64,000 nt of DNA from Oscheius tipulae (Eukaryota; Nematoda; Chromadorea; Rhabditida; Rhabditidae), in assembly GCA_037178975.1 (NCBI GenBank), contig JASJZH010000001.1, positions 2,666,001 through 2,730,000 of the forward strand, written 5' to 3'. The notes under the pieces were generated by a model, which made no database searches, was not told where the DNA came from, and saw only the letters and a program-made list of their open reading frames with translations. This document shows, piece after piece, positions 10,893-22,343 of the stretch. How positions within the stretch are numbered: position 1 is the first letter of the stretch; every line of letters begins with the position of its first letter. The translations under genes and the position numbers were made by a program.

Positions 10893-12698
10893 TCATTTCA
10901 TGAAAATCTCATATACTTTGGCCACGTTGAATCCATAATGTTCCCGAATCACGTAGCCGGGCTGAAACTTGTCTCTCTTTGTCCCTCTAAGAAACCAACC
11001 AATGGGTATTCTTCCACCTTCCTTTTTGTGAATAAGCCGCTGTATCTGAAATATAAATCCGTGATAAAGTCTGTAAATCCTTTTCCTTTTCGAATATTCC
11101 TCCTCGGCCAGCGGATGACGATCCGGATCGCCAACGAGAATTCGCAGCTCCACGCGATGACTGATTCTGCAAATTAATCAGGGGAAGATTGAGTTTAGAT
11201 TTCGTCAAGGCTGACACGGGCGAGGTCATCGAGATAACAGGGAAGGAAAGGTACTGAATTGGCGCCAGCTTTTTGCTATACAAATTAGGGGAACGGGCGG
11301 GTGATAGGGGCCAATCTATCTAGAACTTTCTATCTGGAAATCATGGAACAATTTCAATTTTAGGCGCATTTTTTCTAGCCACAGTAACCTATTGAACAAT
11401 GGACAGCAAGAGACGCCTTGGAGAGGATAAGCCAAGAAGACAACAAGTGACAGTTTGGCAGCGTGGAATAAAAGGAAAAGGCTGACGAGCAATTGACAGG
11501 AAGCCTAACCGGATAAGAGGCAGACGGAGTCAAAATGCTATAAAGAGACAAGTGGACAACATGGCGTGAGGACATGGAGATGGCTGATTGAGAACCCGTG
11601 ACAAAAGAAAACGGTTAGTAAGGAATGGACAAAGGATTGACAGAATTACTGACATTATACAAAGTTAGACGGGATCAAAAGTGCTAGAAAGAGAAGAACA
11701 GAGTAGGACAACTTGACAGGGACAGCGTTGTAGGGTGAAGGACCTATTAACTCTGTAGTAACAGTTAGAGGTGCTGGTGAGAATGACAGGAACAAGTTGG
11801 AGGATGAGACATTAGGAGTCGGTGATATACAGAAAGTCCTGTTCCTTGTCATGAATAGGTCACAGGTAGTCAAGGTGTTCTATTCGCGGCAGGATATGTA
11901 TGCTAATTTCGCAGAGGAACTAAAACTACCGTCTTCCCTCAAAACATCTACTGGTTAGAGAACCGGAAATAACTCGGGAGAAGCTTTTTAGGATGAGAAA
12001 CTGAAAGAAATAGGCATTGGAGAAGTTCGCGGAAGAGGTAGAACACATAAAGGAGCTTACCGTTTGAGCCAATGGAAGATGGCCAAGGCAAAGTCGCTGT
12101 CGTAAAACATGTCTCCGAGTATGACATACACTTGCCTCGTGTTCTGTAAAAAGACCAATTTTTCAGGAGCAAAATCGAGCTTACATCAATGCTAGAGAGC
12201 AGAAAATCATCATTCTCGGCCAGCATTAGATTTCTGCTCGTGTACATGACCCGCTGATCGGAAACTCTATTCAGACGGAAATTCATTATTGTGGCTAGAA
12301 GGGCATCTAAAAACTGGCTGCGGAAGAAAGGAGCTCCTACTTCTATCAATATCGTTGGCTATTACCGAGGCTCCTGCTTGGATAGAAGCTATGGAGGCCG
12401 AGCCATTTCCACAGCCAAAATCGAGAACTACGCAGTCCTTGAAGAGACAGCTATTGTCCGAAATGTATCTGCAAGTCCGGACTAGAAGAAAAAGAACTAG
12501 GAAAGACAACTTGGTAATGGCCTGACCACCCGGCCAATAGAACGCCCAGTAAGGATCTGGCAGAGGGCATTTGTCAGGTGTACTCATCCAGAGTGGGCAG
12601 TTTTCTGTGATGAGATGAAAACGTAGCTGAGGAGTCAGACTGTCGCCAGATACGACCGTGTTGCGCAAGATCCAACGAGCCGCGCTCTTCCAACTCAT
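10893..12698 (-). CDS. ETFBKMT: ETFB lysine methyltransferase (ETFBKMT/METTL20-like)
   Basis: Class I SAM-dependent methyltransferase; the human enzyme trimethylates lysines of the electron-transfer flavoprotein beta subunit in mitochondria. Exons 12698-12511, 12468-12341, 12306-12185, 12143-12061, 11166-10893 give 264 residues, close to the human 262. Diagnostic stretches are SLTPQLRFHLIT, LPDPYWAFYWPGGQA, motif I VLDFGCGNGSASIA, ANDID, LGDMFYDSDFA and ILVGDPDRHPL. The intron at 12307-12340 is only 34 bases. The last intron is 894 bases. The start ATG directly follows CTAG, a plausible trans-splice acceptor, 139 bases after the stop of ribosomal protein P2 on the same strand. A mitochondrial presequence is not obvious. 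It converges on cyclin E, with 131 bases between the stops. Confidence 0.92.
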
Positions 12699-12837
12699 CT
12701 AGCAAACTCTTCAGATTGACAAACTAGCAAAAAGTGATATCATACTGTCTAGAACAGAAACATTGGTACAGGTAGTCTTCATGTTGCATGAAGATAACAA
12801 TGAGAGGGAAAATTAATAGGATAGACAGTCCGGCATC
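12699..12837 (-). promoter_or_regulatory. Short intercistronic region between RPLP2 and ETFBKMT
   Basis: 139 bases separate the P2 stop from the methyltransferase ATG on the same strand. On the minus strand it contains two CTAG sites preceded by T-rich sequence, one abutting the ATG, and no canonical AATAAA. Size and content match a nematode operon intercistronic region with SL2-type trans-splicing. Confidence 0.5.
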
Positions 12838-13455
12838 TTAGTCAAACAATCCGAAGCCCATATCCTCGTCACTCTCTTCTTTAGGCTCTTCCTTCTTCTT
12901 CTCCTCGGCTGGAAAACGACATTTGAAAAGACGAAAAGAATGACGAACCTTTAGGGGCGGCAGCTCCGCTGGCAGCGGGAGCAGCAGCAGCCGGGGCAGA
13001 TCCTCCAGATGGAACTGACGCCAACTTCTTCTTTCCTTCGGCGATAACGTCGGCGACGGCCTTGCCAGCGAGAGCTTCTACGACTTTGTTAGCATCATCC
13101 ATGTCGCAGTCCAGTCCAGCGGCGCCTTAAAAATGGTAATTTAGTAACAGGAAAACATGAAAACAGTAAATGTAACGTGAAAACGAATGTGGGATTCATC
13201 TTGACTAGATTCAAGACAGCTTGAATATAGTGTCTGATGGTCTCTACAATTTTCCTTGCCTCAGACCAGGCACAGTGCACTTTTAGCAAAGTACCCCGGC
13301 TTAATATACAAGGATACCTCAACAGTGTAACCAGTTTCGCGTAAATGAAGAAAATTAACGGAAGAGAACTTACCAAGAATTTTCAGGACGTCCTGGGAAG
13401 AAGGGTTGGCATTTCCGCCGAGGTTGGCCAGCAAATAAGCTCCCAAGTATTTCAT
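12838..13455 (-). CDS. RPLP2: 60S acidic ribosomal protein P2
   Basis: Component of the ribosomal stalk that recruits and activates translation GTPases. Exons 13455-13374, 13125-12949 and 12908-12838 give 109 residues, normal for P2. The N-terminal dimerisation helices begin MKYLGAYLLANLGGN. An Ala/Gly-rich hinge follows, and the conserved acidic C-terminus ends EESDEDMGFGLFD, the GTPase-binding tail. It is the upstream member of a probable two-gene cluster with the methyltransferase. Confidence 0.97.
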
Positions 13456-14848
13456 TCTGGGGGAAAAGCGTATTATAGAGAGAGAAAACGAAGCAAAACA
13501 AGGAAAATTACTGACAAAAAAGAAAATGGCGTAGGAAAAGTGTAGACACGTCGTCCTTTCAAAATCGACAGTTTCCTGCCGAAATATACGTTTTGCCACC
13601 TTCAAAATACATTTTTCTTTGCGATTGAGTCAAAATAACGGGAAACAAGACAGAAATTAGCGGAAAAATTGAGAAAAGAGCGGCTGGAAATTTAGGAAAA
13701 GGGTGAAAATCCAACTTCGACCGAGCAGAAAAATTGATCACCAGGGATTTCGTGCCAGGACCCAAGTCGCGCGGCATTTCAAATGCAGGTCAATTGAAAT
13801 TCTATGGGAAGCCGGAGTTTCTCGTAGAAATCAACAATTTTCTGTATTTTCTACCTTAACTTTTTCAGAAATGAACTAGTGACATTCTTAAGAACAATCA
13901 AGAACTATCTTTAGTAAGAGTCAAGGCCCAAAACTCCTGTAAAAGTCACTATTCCAAACAGTCAATCGCACAGAACAGTTTACATTGCTTGGACCGCTTT
14001 GAACCAATCTTAAAACTAGAAAACTCTATCTCCCCTCGACACACACTCTTCGGGGATTACTGTAGCATCACGAGTTCCACGCGACGCGTCGTTCGAGCGG
14101 GGCGGTTGAGGGGTACGCAACGCAAGACTCGCGCGAGCGGTCCGTTTCCGAAGCGTTGATTTTACTTCTTCAGATTCTTGATAATCACGGTCAGATGATC
14201 TTGATCTTTGCTCTTCCACTAGCAGCCTAAATTGACAGCTAAAAACTGAACAGAGTTATTCCAAACCTCCTGCACTTTTTGACCGCGAACCCAAACATGT
14301 TGACCTGCTTCTAAATTATCGGAATACTGTCGAATCTCTTACTTGCTCCGTATTTTCTATATACAAAATTTGTGTTCTTACGTTTTTGAAATAGATAAAA
14401 CCTATTAGAGGTCGGTAAACAAAGAATAAAAGTGTGAAACACATTATTACAAAGTTCACGCTCCGAGTGGAACTGATAATTTGGAATCAATAGCGTATCG
14501 TTTTTGTTCAATCTCTTTGTTTTTTGTTTCTTTCTTCTTTCTCAAGTAGTTTTTTATTTCAAATGCTACAGAAATAGAGGAAAATCAAGAAAAATAATGT
14601 CACGAAGGACCTGGGCTCTGATATTGCATCGCTATTCGGCCTAACGTGGTCTTAAAACCTTTTTTCTAGTTTTTACAGCTATTTTTCCTCGGTTTTACCT
14701 CTTTTCTTTCCCAAAACTCTTTTTTCCTTATTTCCAAACTTGAAAATAATTCCAACTCAGCGAGGCAAATTCAAACAGAGGTACACTAGGTAGACTGGCC
14801 GCTTGTCTCTCATTTTCCGGCAATAAGGAAGCAATTTTCAGCGTTTCA

Positions 14849-14900
14849 ATGCTTTGCAAAGTTGTGAAGGACATTAAACTCTACAACATTGCAGAACATC
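14849..14900. repeat. Dispersed hairpin repeat, copy 1
   Basis: Arms GCTTTGCAAAGTTGTG and CTACAACATTGCAGAACAT around a loop of about 17 bases; intergenic. Confidence 0.7.
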
Positions 14901-15197
14901 CAATTTCAAGAAGGCCGTCATTTGAGCTCAAAAATTAGGCGCGAAGTTTTTTGTCTCACTGGTTTGGAACGTCTGGGCGCGCCAACTGCCAAAACTCATT
15001 CAAAGAGTCATTTTTATCCGAGCTGGTGTACTACAATGTTGTAGAGAAGACGAAATTCTTTAACTTTGCAAAAGATCTAACATTTCTAAAGCGATACATT
15101 GTTGCTGAAAAACAGATACGAAGCTTGGAGCCTTTCTCCCAATCCGACGCCACGGTAGCTACCGAAATTCCTTCAAAGAGTCATTTTAGAGTATTTT

Positions 15198-15252
15198 AAT
15201 GTTCTAAAAGCTTGTAGAACTGACCATAGTCTATAACTTAGCAGAACATCAG
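15198..15252. repeat. Dispersed hairpin repeat, copy 2 (diverged)
   Basis: TGTTCTAAAAGCTTGTAG pairs imperfectly with CTATAACTTAGCAGAACA; about 150 bases upstream of the Gln/Pro-rich gene. Confidence 0.6.
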
Positions 15253-15393
15253 AAATCTCAAAAATGGTTCTTGACTCGGAAATCGTGGATTGAAAGAATG
15301 GTATTTGGTATCTCCTTTACCCTTTTCCCCATTTCTCTTCCCGAAAGAGCTGAAATTTTTAGCTGTGTCCGGACGTCGTGTGCTGGATGATTG

Positions 15394-18300
15394 TTGATGC
15401 TGGGCGGACCCTCAGCTCTGGAGCAGCCTTCAACATCCTGGGGTTCGACAGGCGCTCATCACCAGGCGGCAGCTCAAGCCCTTCCTGAGAGTCCGGCCAT
15501 CGGCACGCTACCTCTCTACAATCAGCCCTCCACGTCCGCGTATCCTCATGCTGCCGTGACGCCGAGCAATTCAAATAGTGAGCTCAGCTATCTCTTATAA
15601 CTGTTTTCTACTAGAAACAGATCACTGCTCACAGCCCTCGACGAGTTTCGCCACAACTCCACGTCTGTCCTCTTCGGCATCGAGTGAGGAGCCGTCAGCT
15701 GGCGAGATGACCTCTTCGAACTCATCTCCCTATCGGAAACTGCATTTCCGGATAAAACTCCCATTGAAAAAGGCCCAGAGGTTAAAACGGATAGCCAGTT
15801 TTCAGCCGCAAACTCTGCGCAGAATAGGTAGGAGTGTGTCTGATCGGAGAAAGAAGAGAACTTTAGGAGTGGATAGACTGAAGGTTGGAAAGGATGGGGA
15901 GCCGATGACCATCGCTGATCCACCGGCACCACCGCCACCTCCTCCTCCGAGAGCCGAGCCACCTCCGAGGACCGAGCCTACTTTTGATCGAATGTGAGTT
16001 TGAGAAGGGAAAAAGTGACAATACCTGTTCCAGAGAACAGCGACCACCGATGCCGGGACAGCCTCCTCAACAAGGTCCTCCCGCTCAATTTGCTCCTCAC
16101 CCTGGAGTTCCTACCGAAGGGCAGGTTCCCATGCCACAAAGGCCCCAGCAGCTTCCGAACAGTAGTCCCCTCCTTGTCGGTCTTCTGAGGTAGTCCTTCT
16201 TTTTTTCTGTCAAAGGACACAAGTTTCAGCAACCAACAGCCTGGTCGAGAAGGCGTTCCCCCCACAAATGGACCGCCGTCGGTGCATCCTTCAGCAGCAC
16301 AGCGATCGTTTTCACCGTACCAGTACGCTCATGCCGTGCCGGGACCAGCTGGACAGCAACATCCAGTCCCTGGAACTCCTGGGGTCCCTCCTGGCATGGA
16401 AATGAATCCTCAGATGATGGCGATGGAGAGACAGAGGATGGTTATAATGCAGCAGCAACAGCATGCTGCTATGCAACATCCGAATGCGGCTATGCAGCAC
16501 CAGATGCAACAACAAATACAAGCTCAGGCAGCTGCAGCAGCAGGACATCCGGGAACACCGGGATGTGTGCCTCAGCAGCAGCCCTTCTTCAATCCGGGCC
16601 CTCCTCATCAGGTTCGGCCGCAAGTTCCTGTGGTGAGTTGAGCCTTCTTCGGATTTGTTCTCGGGAACAAACATAAATTTTGCACTGTAGCGATGTCCGG
16701 CAAAGTTTTAGCTCTTTGCCAGCTCTAAAATTTTACAAAACATCAAAAGACTCAAAAATGTTCTCATGGGCGTAATTTGGGCCCTGGCGCGCCTAGTCCA
16801 CTTGGAAGTGCCTGATGCGCAAGTTGACTCTCATTTTTTGATGGCGAAGAAGACTTTCGAATATTTGAATCTTCTACAAAGTTGTAGCTCTTGTTTTGTG
16901 CTACAACATTGCAAAACATCGAAAGTCGTTAAAATCAGTTTCTGTGGCCAGTTTCAAATGGCCCTTTATTAAGGTCCCTATACGGAAGTGGAACTTCTGC
17001 TCCACATGTATTTCGTGTTTTCTATCAAAATTTACATCAAAATTAAAAAAAAACTTTCAGAACTACCCGCAAGGACAGCCACAACACCCCCAGCAAGCCA
17101 TGTACCAGGCTCAGACCAATCAACAACGGATGGTTCCTCCTCAGTATCCGCCTCAAGGTGTCAATCCTCAGATGGTGCCGGGTCCGACGCCACAGTTTAT
17201 GCCACGACCTGCCGAGCCCGAACCGGCTCCGAGCAAGAAAAAGAGGAAGCCAACGAAGAGACAACTGCAGAAGGACGCCGAGCAGTTGGCTGCCCAGAAT
17301 GCTGCTCAACAACAGTTCATGGCTCAGCAACAAGGAATGTTGCCGCCTCAACAGCACATGCCTCATCCGGGAATGCCTCAGATGATGGGACAGAACTTTC
17401 CTCAAGGATATCCACATCCACAATATGGTTATCCACCGGGAGCCACGCCTCAACAGCAGCAACAAATGTGGCAGCAGCACCAGCAGCAGCAGCAGCAGTT
17501 GCAGCAGAGGATGATGTTCCAACAACAACAACAAGTACAGGCTCAGGCACAGCAGGGACACAACCCTCATTGGCAGCAGCAGAGAGCACATGTTCCCTAT
17601 CCGCCAGGAACACCCATGGGTATGTCTCTTTCTTCATTTGAATTCTACTGTGAAGCGCGTGCCTCGTGAATCAGCATCTTATCAAATTTGATTCCGCGCC
17701 AGGGTTTCGTTCAAATGGTGCAGTGCCAAAGCACTCGCTTGGCGCACACAGGCTCAATTCCCTTTACTTCGAATGACTTTTCTCTTTGACCATTCAGTTT
17801 CAGAAGGACCTCCCGGCTCAGTGCATCCCGTCTCCCAGAGACCTTCCAGTGAGTTCGGAGCAGATACGGCCTCTCCCATCACTCCTCACACCTATCCCCA
17901 GCAACAGCAACAGCACGCTATGGTCAACGGAGGCTTCTTGAGACACGACTCCCATGGAAATCTGTTCAATTTCGCTCAGTCTGGGCAGCAGTCGGATCAG
18001 CTGGACCAGTTCCTCTCGAAAGACGACTCTTGTGGTTCGTTCTATTTCTGAAACCACATTGGCTGATATTTGGCGAGCACTTTTGAACCCGAAGACGCAA
18101 CTTCACAGTTTTGCCATGTTCTGCAAAGTTGTAGATTTTGATCTGATTTTTGAACTTTACAAACCATATCGAGGCTGGAAAATGCTGTCTTCTGACCGAA
18201 AAGAGCCACGGTTTGCGCGCTTAAGGACAATGTTATTAGATTTGATCCGAGTGTCCGATTCCGAAAGTTAAAAATATTCTTTCAGACCTAGGCGACCTGG

Positions 18301-19039
18301 ACGACATAGACATCAAACCGATGGCAGATCTGGGAGCTGTTTTGCCAGCCGAATTGCTGGATGAAGCATCGAGTTCCTCATCGACGGCGGTCAAGGAAAA
18401 TGCTCCTTCTACGCCCAACGGAGACCGGATAGGTATTCAGAAACAGCTTCTATCGAGCCATTATCCTTCAGTTTCAGACTCTTCGATAGCCTCGGTGGTC
18501 GAAATGGTCTCAAAGAGCAATAGTACCCAGCCGACTATGACCAATGTCTCCCAGGCCACAGCCATGACGCCGAACCCGAACTTTCGGATGCAGACGCAGC
18601 CGGGACAGTTCGACAATGGGTCTCATCCTCAGTTCGGAATACAACAACAGCCGCTTCCAGAGCCCCAGCAGCGACCGCCACCAGCCAAGGCTGTCAAGAC
18701 GGAGAACGGCGGCGGGCCGATGGTTAATGGACATCATCAGGTGAGAACATCCTCTAATGGATTTGGGTCATTCTGTCGGTTATTAGCTACCTAATGGTGC
18801 AACCAAACGTTCGGCTGCTGCTGGTGAGGACGATGAACAGATCGGGCAGTATGTGAAGAGCCTAATCGTGGCTGACGAAGAAAGGAGGAAAGCTCAGGAC
18901 GCTGGCACCAAGGTGGCAAACTTGATCGAGAGCGTCCTGTTTAAACGATGAACTCTTTCAGACCAAGACGCAGAGAAAGTCGAGGAAAAAGAACGATGGC
19001 GGAGCTTCTGGGCCCTCACTCTCGACAGCTATAGGATAG
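15394..19039 (+). CDS. Gln/Pro-rich nuclear-type protein, unidentified
   Basis: Family not recognised. Phase-consistent exons 15394-15577, 15621-15993, 16034-16189, 16230-16632, 17061-17619, 17804-18034, 18286-18740, 18787-18912 and 18962-19039 give about 854 residues. Composition: a Ser/Pro-rich N-terminus; a PPPPPPP run; long Pro/Gln/Met tracts including nine-residue-scale polyQ; a likely bipartite nuclear signal (KKKRKPTKRQLQKD); an acidic motif DLGDLDDIDIKPMADLG like a transactivation segment; and a basic tail (TKTQRKSRKKN). This fits a transcriptional co-regulator, but that is inference from composition. Doubts: bases 15621-15830 and 18962-19070 are open in more than one frame, a 45-base in-frame intron may exist at 18433-18477, and the true 3' end could lie further on. 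Three introns carry hairpin or tRNA-like repeats. Confidence 0.6.
16691..16744. repeat. Dispersed hairpin repeat, copy 3
   Basis: GATGTCCGGCAAAGTTTTAG opposite CTAAAATTTTACAAAACATC; lies in an intron of the Gln/Pro-rich gene. Confidence 0.65.
16866..16920. repeat. Dispersed hairpin repeat, copy 4
   Basis: CTTCTACAAAGTTGTAG opposite CTACAACATTGCAAAACAT, loop about 15 bases; same intron as copy 3, about 120 bases downstream. Confidence 0.7.
17708..17775 (+). repeat. tRNA-like relic in an intron of the Gln/Pro-rich gene
   Basis: TGGTGCAGTGCC with a closable D-stem (GTGC/GCAC) is followed by a B-box-like GGCTCAATTCC. No full cloverleaf. Probably a tRNA-derived SINE or pseudogene. Confidence 0.5.
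18114..18169. repeat. Dispersed hairpin repeat, copy 5
   Basis: ATGTTCTGCAAAGTTGTAG is canonical; the right arm (GAACTTTACAAACCAT) has decayed. Located in an intron of the Gln/Pro-rich gene. Confidence 0.6.
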
Positions 19040-20361
19040 ATGACACTAAGGATGATCCTTTCGGAGAGGTAAGCTCTTATCAATTCGGGTTTTTTTTACG
19101 TTTTGCAGAGCCGCAAAGGGCGGAACAGTTAGTTGTTTCATGAACAACGTGTCCCAGAAGCTAAAAAGTTACTGTAGTCAATACAAACAATGCACCTAAC
19201 TATAGTATTTTGTAGTAGAACTTTGTTTCTAGCAGTTACTCTGGGATTCAAAAATACTAATTACTAGGAAGTTGTTGTACTCTGGGACCGCTCTAACCAA
19301 GGTATTCCGTGTATCATAAAGGTGAAATACGCAATTGTGTACCTGCGCTTTTCAAGTTGAAGACGGTATTATGAGCTTTTTAATATTCTGCAAAGTTGTA
19401 GTGCAGTTTACGGGCTACAACTTTGCAGAACATTAGAAGACGCAAAGATGCCATCTTCAGTCCTAAAAACAAGTACGGAATAGCGTATTCACTTAACCGT
19501 GGGCTTCTAGAGCTTTTACGGATAGTTGCAGCCCAGACGATGCTTAGCTGTAAAACGATCCAAATGATAGGGTAGAAGATACATGTGCTCTTGGATCAGT
19601 CTCGTTATATGACTTCAAAGTTTGATAAAGGCGCGAACACTTACAGTAGGCTGTATCGATGTCCTCAACAGGAGATTTATAGCTCAGATATAGATCAAGA
19701 TTACCTCTACCACGGTCATTACCTTTTTTATGGTCTTATCTTCCAGATCCCTACGAACTCAACTCGATTACGGCTGGTCCGTGTGCTCAAAGTGCTGCTC
19801 CTCGTTGTGAGGTTCTGTCTGTTCAAAAAGGTGCTACATTCTCTGTCTCTCTTCCTATTTCCCCTTCCCCGAAAAAGGGTCAACTAGTCACAGTTCTTAT
19901 TTATTCTTTCCTCCTCTCCCCTCTCCCCTTCTCAGCGCATAACCTACAACAGCCTCTCGTGATACTTCCCTACTCGGTTTGTAAAGTCTTAGACTCCTTC
20001 CTCCTCTTCTTCTACTTTCTCCTCTTCCCCTATTTCCCCATAAATACCGTCTACGCTGCCTTGCTCTTCACTTCATCCGTGGGGATCGTCCTCGTCCCGG
20101 GCAGGGTCCAATGCTTGACCTTCTGATCTCCTACTCTTCCGCTCGCGGAGACCACTTTCTGCCTTGCGATCCTTGTGTACATTGTTTTAAAATAGTCATA
20201 AGTTCTTTATATAGAGTATTTCACACACACTCAATGAAGATAATAATAAGTTTTTGTTCCTCTTTGCTACAGACAGCGGAAAGACAGTCGAAGACGAAGA
20301 CAAATAGCACAGATAAGGAACAGTTAGAATCATTCTTGGTCATTTTCAAAATAAGCCTCAT
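19040..20361. other. Region 3' of the Gln/Pro-rich gene
   Basis: Contains a good donor-like GGAGAG|GTAAGC at 19070 and an acceptor-like CTTCCAG near 19746 followed by a coding-like stretch, so the gene may have further exons. A pyrimidine-rich tract (about 19840-20050) follows. No separate gene is supported. Confidence 0.4.
19381..19435. repeat. Dispersed hairpin repeat, copy 6 (near-perfect)
   Basis: TTCTGCAAAGTTGTAG and CTACAACTTTGCAGAA are fully complementary arms around a 13-base loop. It is the best-preserved member and lies 3' of the Gln/Pro-rich gene. Confidence 0.85.
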
Positions 20362-20902
20362 CTTGTTGCCTTCCCAGGGGAGGGAAAACTGTTCCAAAAT
20401 TTCTTCCAACCTCTACATTCGCAGGGTCGGAAGCATTTGAATACCTCAAACTTGGGTAGTTAAACCGACGATTCTGTTCATTGCTAGGATATCAGGTGGT
20501 CTAGATGGGGAGATGGAGCGGCAATAGCAGTGAAATTCTGTGTCACAGACGGAGTGGTACCCTGTGAAAGGCATCTTGACGGAAAATGCTCTATTCATGC
20601 ATTGAAGCTGAAACAAATGGTATTTTATTCTTTTCGACTGCCACGACCCAATAGAAACAGTTTTCATCTAATAAAATCCTCTTCATGTTAGAAAAGATGC
20701 CTGAATAGTCTTGCCAGTCAGCCACCTGTCTGATCCATTAACTCCCAGGCTCCACCGTTCCATCTTCCCATCCAGACCGCCTGATGTCCCAGCACCGAGC
20801 AGAATCATCGGTTTAATTACCCAAGTTTGAGGTATTCAAATACTTTCGACCCTGCGAATGTAGAGGTTGAAAGAAATTTTGGAGCAGCCCAAGGCAACAA
20901 AA
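20362..20902. repeat. Foldback element, complete copy
   Basis: Starts CTTGTTGCCTTCCC and ends with its reverse complement (diverged). Inverted arms of about 170 bases carry the core CTCAAACTTGGGTA(A/G)TTAAACCG; the centre is about 190 bases and has no coding capacity. Confidence 0.8.
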
Positions 20903-21079
20903 CATTTTAGTTTCAGACGAATGGTAATCTCACGGCAGTGCACTTAAACCTGGAAACTGTTTCTGCCTTCAAAACAGTACAAACTATCTAGAAGTTTCTA
21001 ATTCTTCTGCGAAATGTAGTCCTTCGAAAAGTAGATTGCATTCACTATTTGAAGAATAAGGTGAAAATTCAAGAAAAGA

Positions 21080-21497
21080 TGCCTAAATAGTCTTTTCAGT
21101 CAGCCACCTGTTCATCTGCGTCTGACCCAGATACTCCCAGCAAGGCAAGAGAGTAGAAAAATGTAGAAGGAGTCTAATGAAGACTCGAGACACAGAATAC
21201 TTCAAAATGGGGCAGCTTTGATATTCGACCCATCATACCCCACCACGGATCAGATTTTCGCACTAAGCTAGTCTACTATATCGGATATCTACTATATCGA
21301 GAGTTGACTGTACACGTAAAAAGATACTCCCGGTCTCCACCGTTCCATCTCCCCATCCAGACCGCTTGATGTTCCACCACCGAGTAGAATCGTCGGTTTA
21401 ATTACCCAAGTTTGAGGTATTCAAATGCTTCCGACCCTGCTCTCAAACAGAGGTTGAAAGAAATTTTGGAACAGCCTTCCCTCCCCTGGGAAGGCTA
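21080..21497. repeat. Foldback element, right half interrupted by another repeat
   Basis: Only the right arm remains (ends GGGAAGGCTACAAAA). A pogo/Tigger-like repeat fragment splits it between about 21137 and 21318. Confidence 0.7.
21137..21318. repeat. Pogo/Tigger-like terminal repeat fragment
   Basis: Ends ATATCGAGAGTTGACTGTAC; the reverse complement CAGTCAACTCTCGATAT resembles the terminal repeats of pogo/Tigger DNA transposons. A near-identical inverted copy lies at about 31905-32090, in the same position within a foldback arm. Confidence 0.6.
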
Positions 21498-21780
21498 CAA
21501 AACGTTTATTTTCAGACCCACTGTAGTCTCACAGTTTACTTGAACCTGGAAACTGTTTCTACCTTCAAAATAGTACAAACTATCTAAAAGTTGCAAACTA
21601 GCAAGGACGAGCTATTAGGAGAGTAGCAGAAGATACTTCCCATGGATCTGGGCCAGTCAGCTCCTACCCGCAACCCGAAGCATCGCTCCCATCGTCCATT
21701 ATTAAAGAAAATGCTGCAGGAGAAGTAGTTTGAAAGAATTGGCCCTTTCTTTTGTGTCAAGAAAACTCTAATGTTTCAAT

Positions 21781-22343
21781 CTTGTTGCCTTCCCAGTGAA
21801 GGGAAGACTGCTCCAAAATTTTATTCAACCTCTGTTAGAGAGCAGGGTCGGAAGCATTTGAATACCTCAAACTTGGGTAATTAAACCGACGATGCTGTTC
21901 ACTGCTAGGATATCAGGCTCTCTGGAATGGGAGATGGTGCGGTAGAGGTAGTGAAGTTCGTGAAACCGGTGAAACCCTGGGAAAGGCATCTTGACACAAA
22001 GTAGTATATTCATCTATTGAAGTTGAAGCAGATGGAATTTCGAAGTCTCTTTGGACTGCTGTGATCCAATAAAAACATAGTTTTAGTCTAACAAAATTCT
22101 CTTCATGCTAGAAAAATGCCTAAATAGTCCTGTCAGTCAGCCACCTGTTCCTCTGCGTCTGACTCAGATACTCTCAGCCTCTACCGTTCCATCTCCTATT
22201 CTACACAGCCTGATATCCTAGCAATGAACAGAATCGTCGGTTTAATTACCCAAGTTTGAGGTATTCAAATGCTTTCGACCCTGCTCTCAAACAGAGGTTG
22301 AATAAAATTTTGAACGGCCTTCCCCTCAGTGGGTAGGCAACAA
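21781..22343. repeat. Foldback element, complete copy
   Basis: 563 bases, both arms present. Its interior is almost identical, in reverse orientation, to the copy at 28948-29511. Confidence 0.85.

Larger units (their letters stand above)
13456..15362. other. Intergenic region with hairpin repeats
   Basis: About 1.9 kb without a supported gene. It holds the presumed P2 promoter, AT-rich DNA, and at least two copies of the dispersed hairpin repeat plus one decayed copy near 15031-15090. Another recurring context, GGGCGCGCCA near 14976-14985, resembles DNA beside the hairpin near 16785. Confidence 0.5.

Noticed and set aside
17043-17591. Leu-rich 182-codon minus-strand frame
   Set aside because: Mirror of the CAG/CAA glutamine tracts, which always read as Leu-rich on the other strand.
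16988-17641. 217-codon Ser/Thr/Ala-rich plus-strand frame
   Set aside because: Out-of-phase shadow of the polyQ exon.
19585-19887. 100-codon open frame
   Set aside because: The hydrophobic reading is not joined in phase to any exon; an alternative frame from the acceptor at 19746 looks more coding but is unproven.
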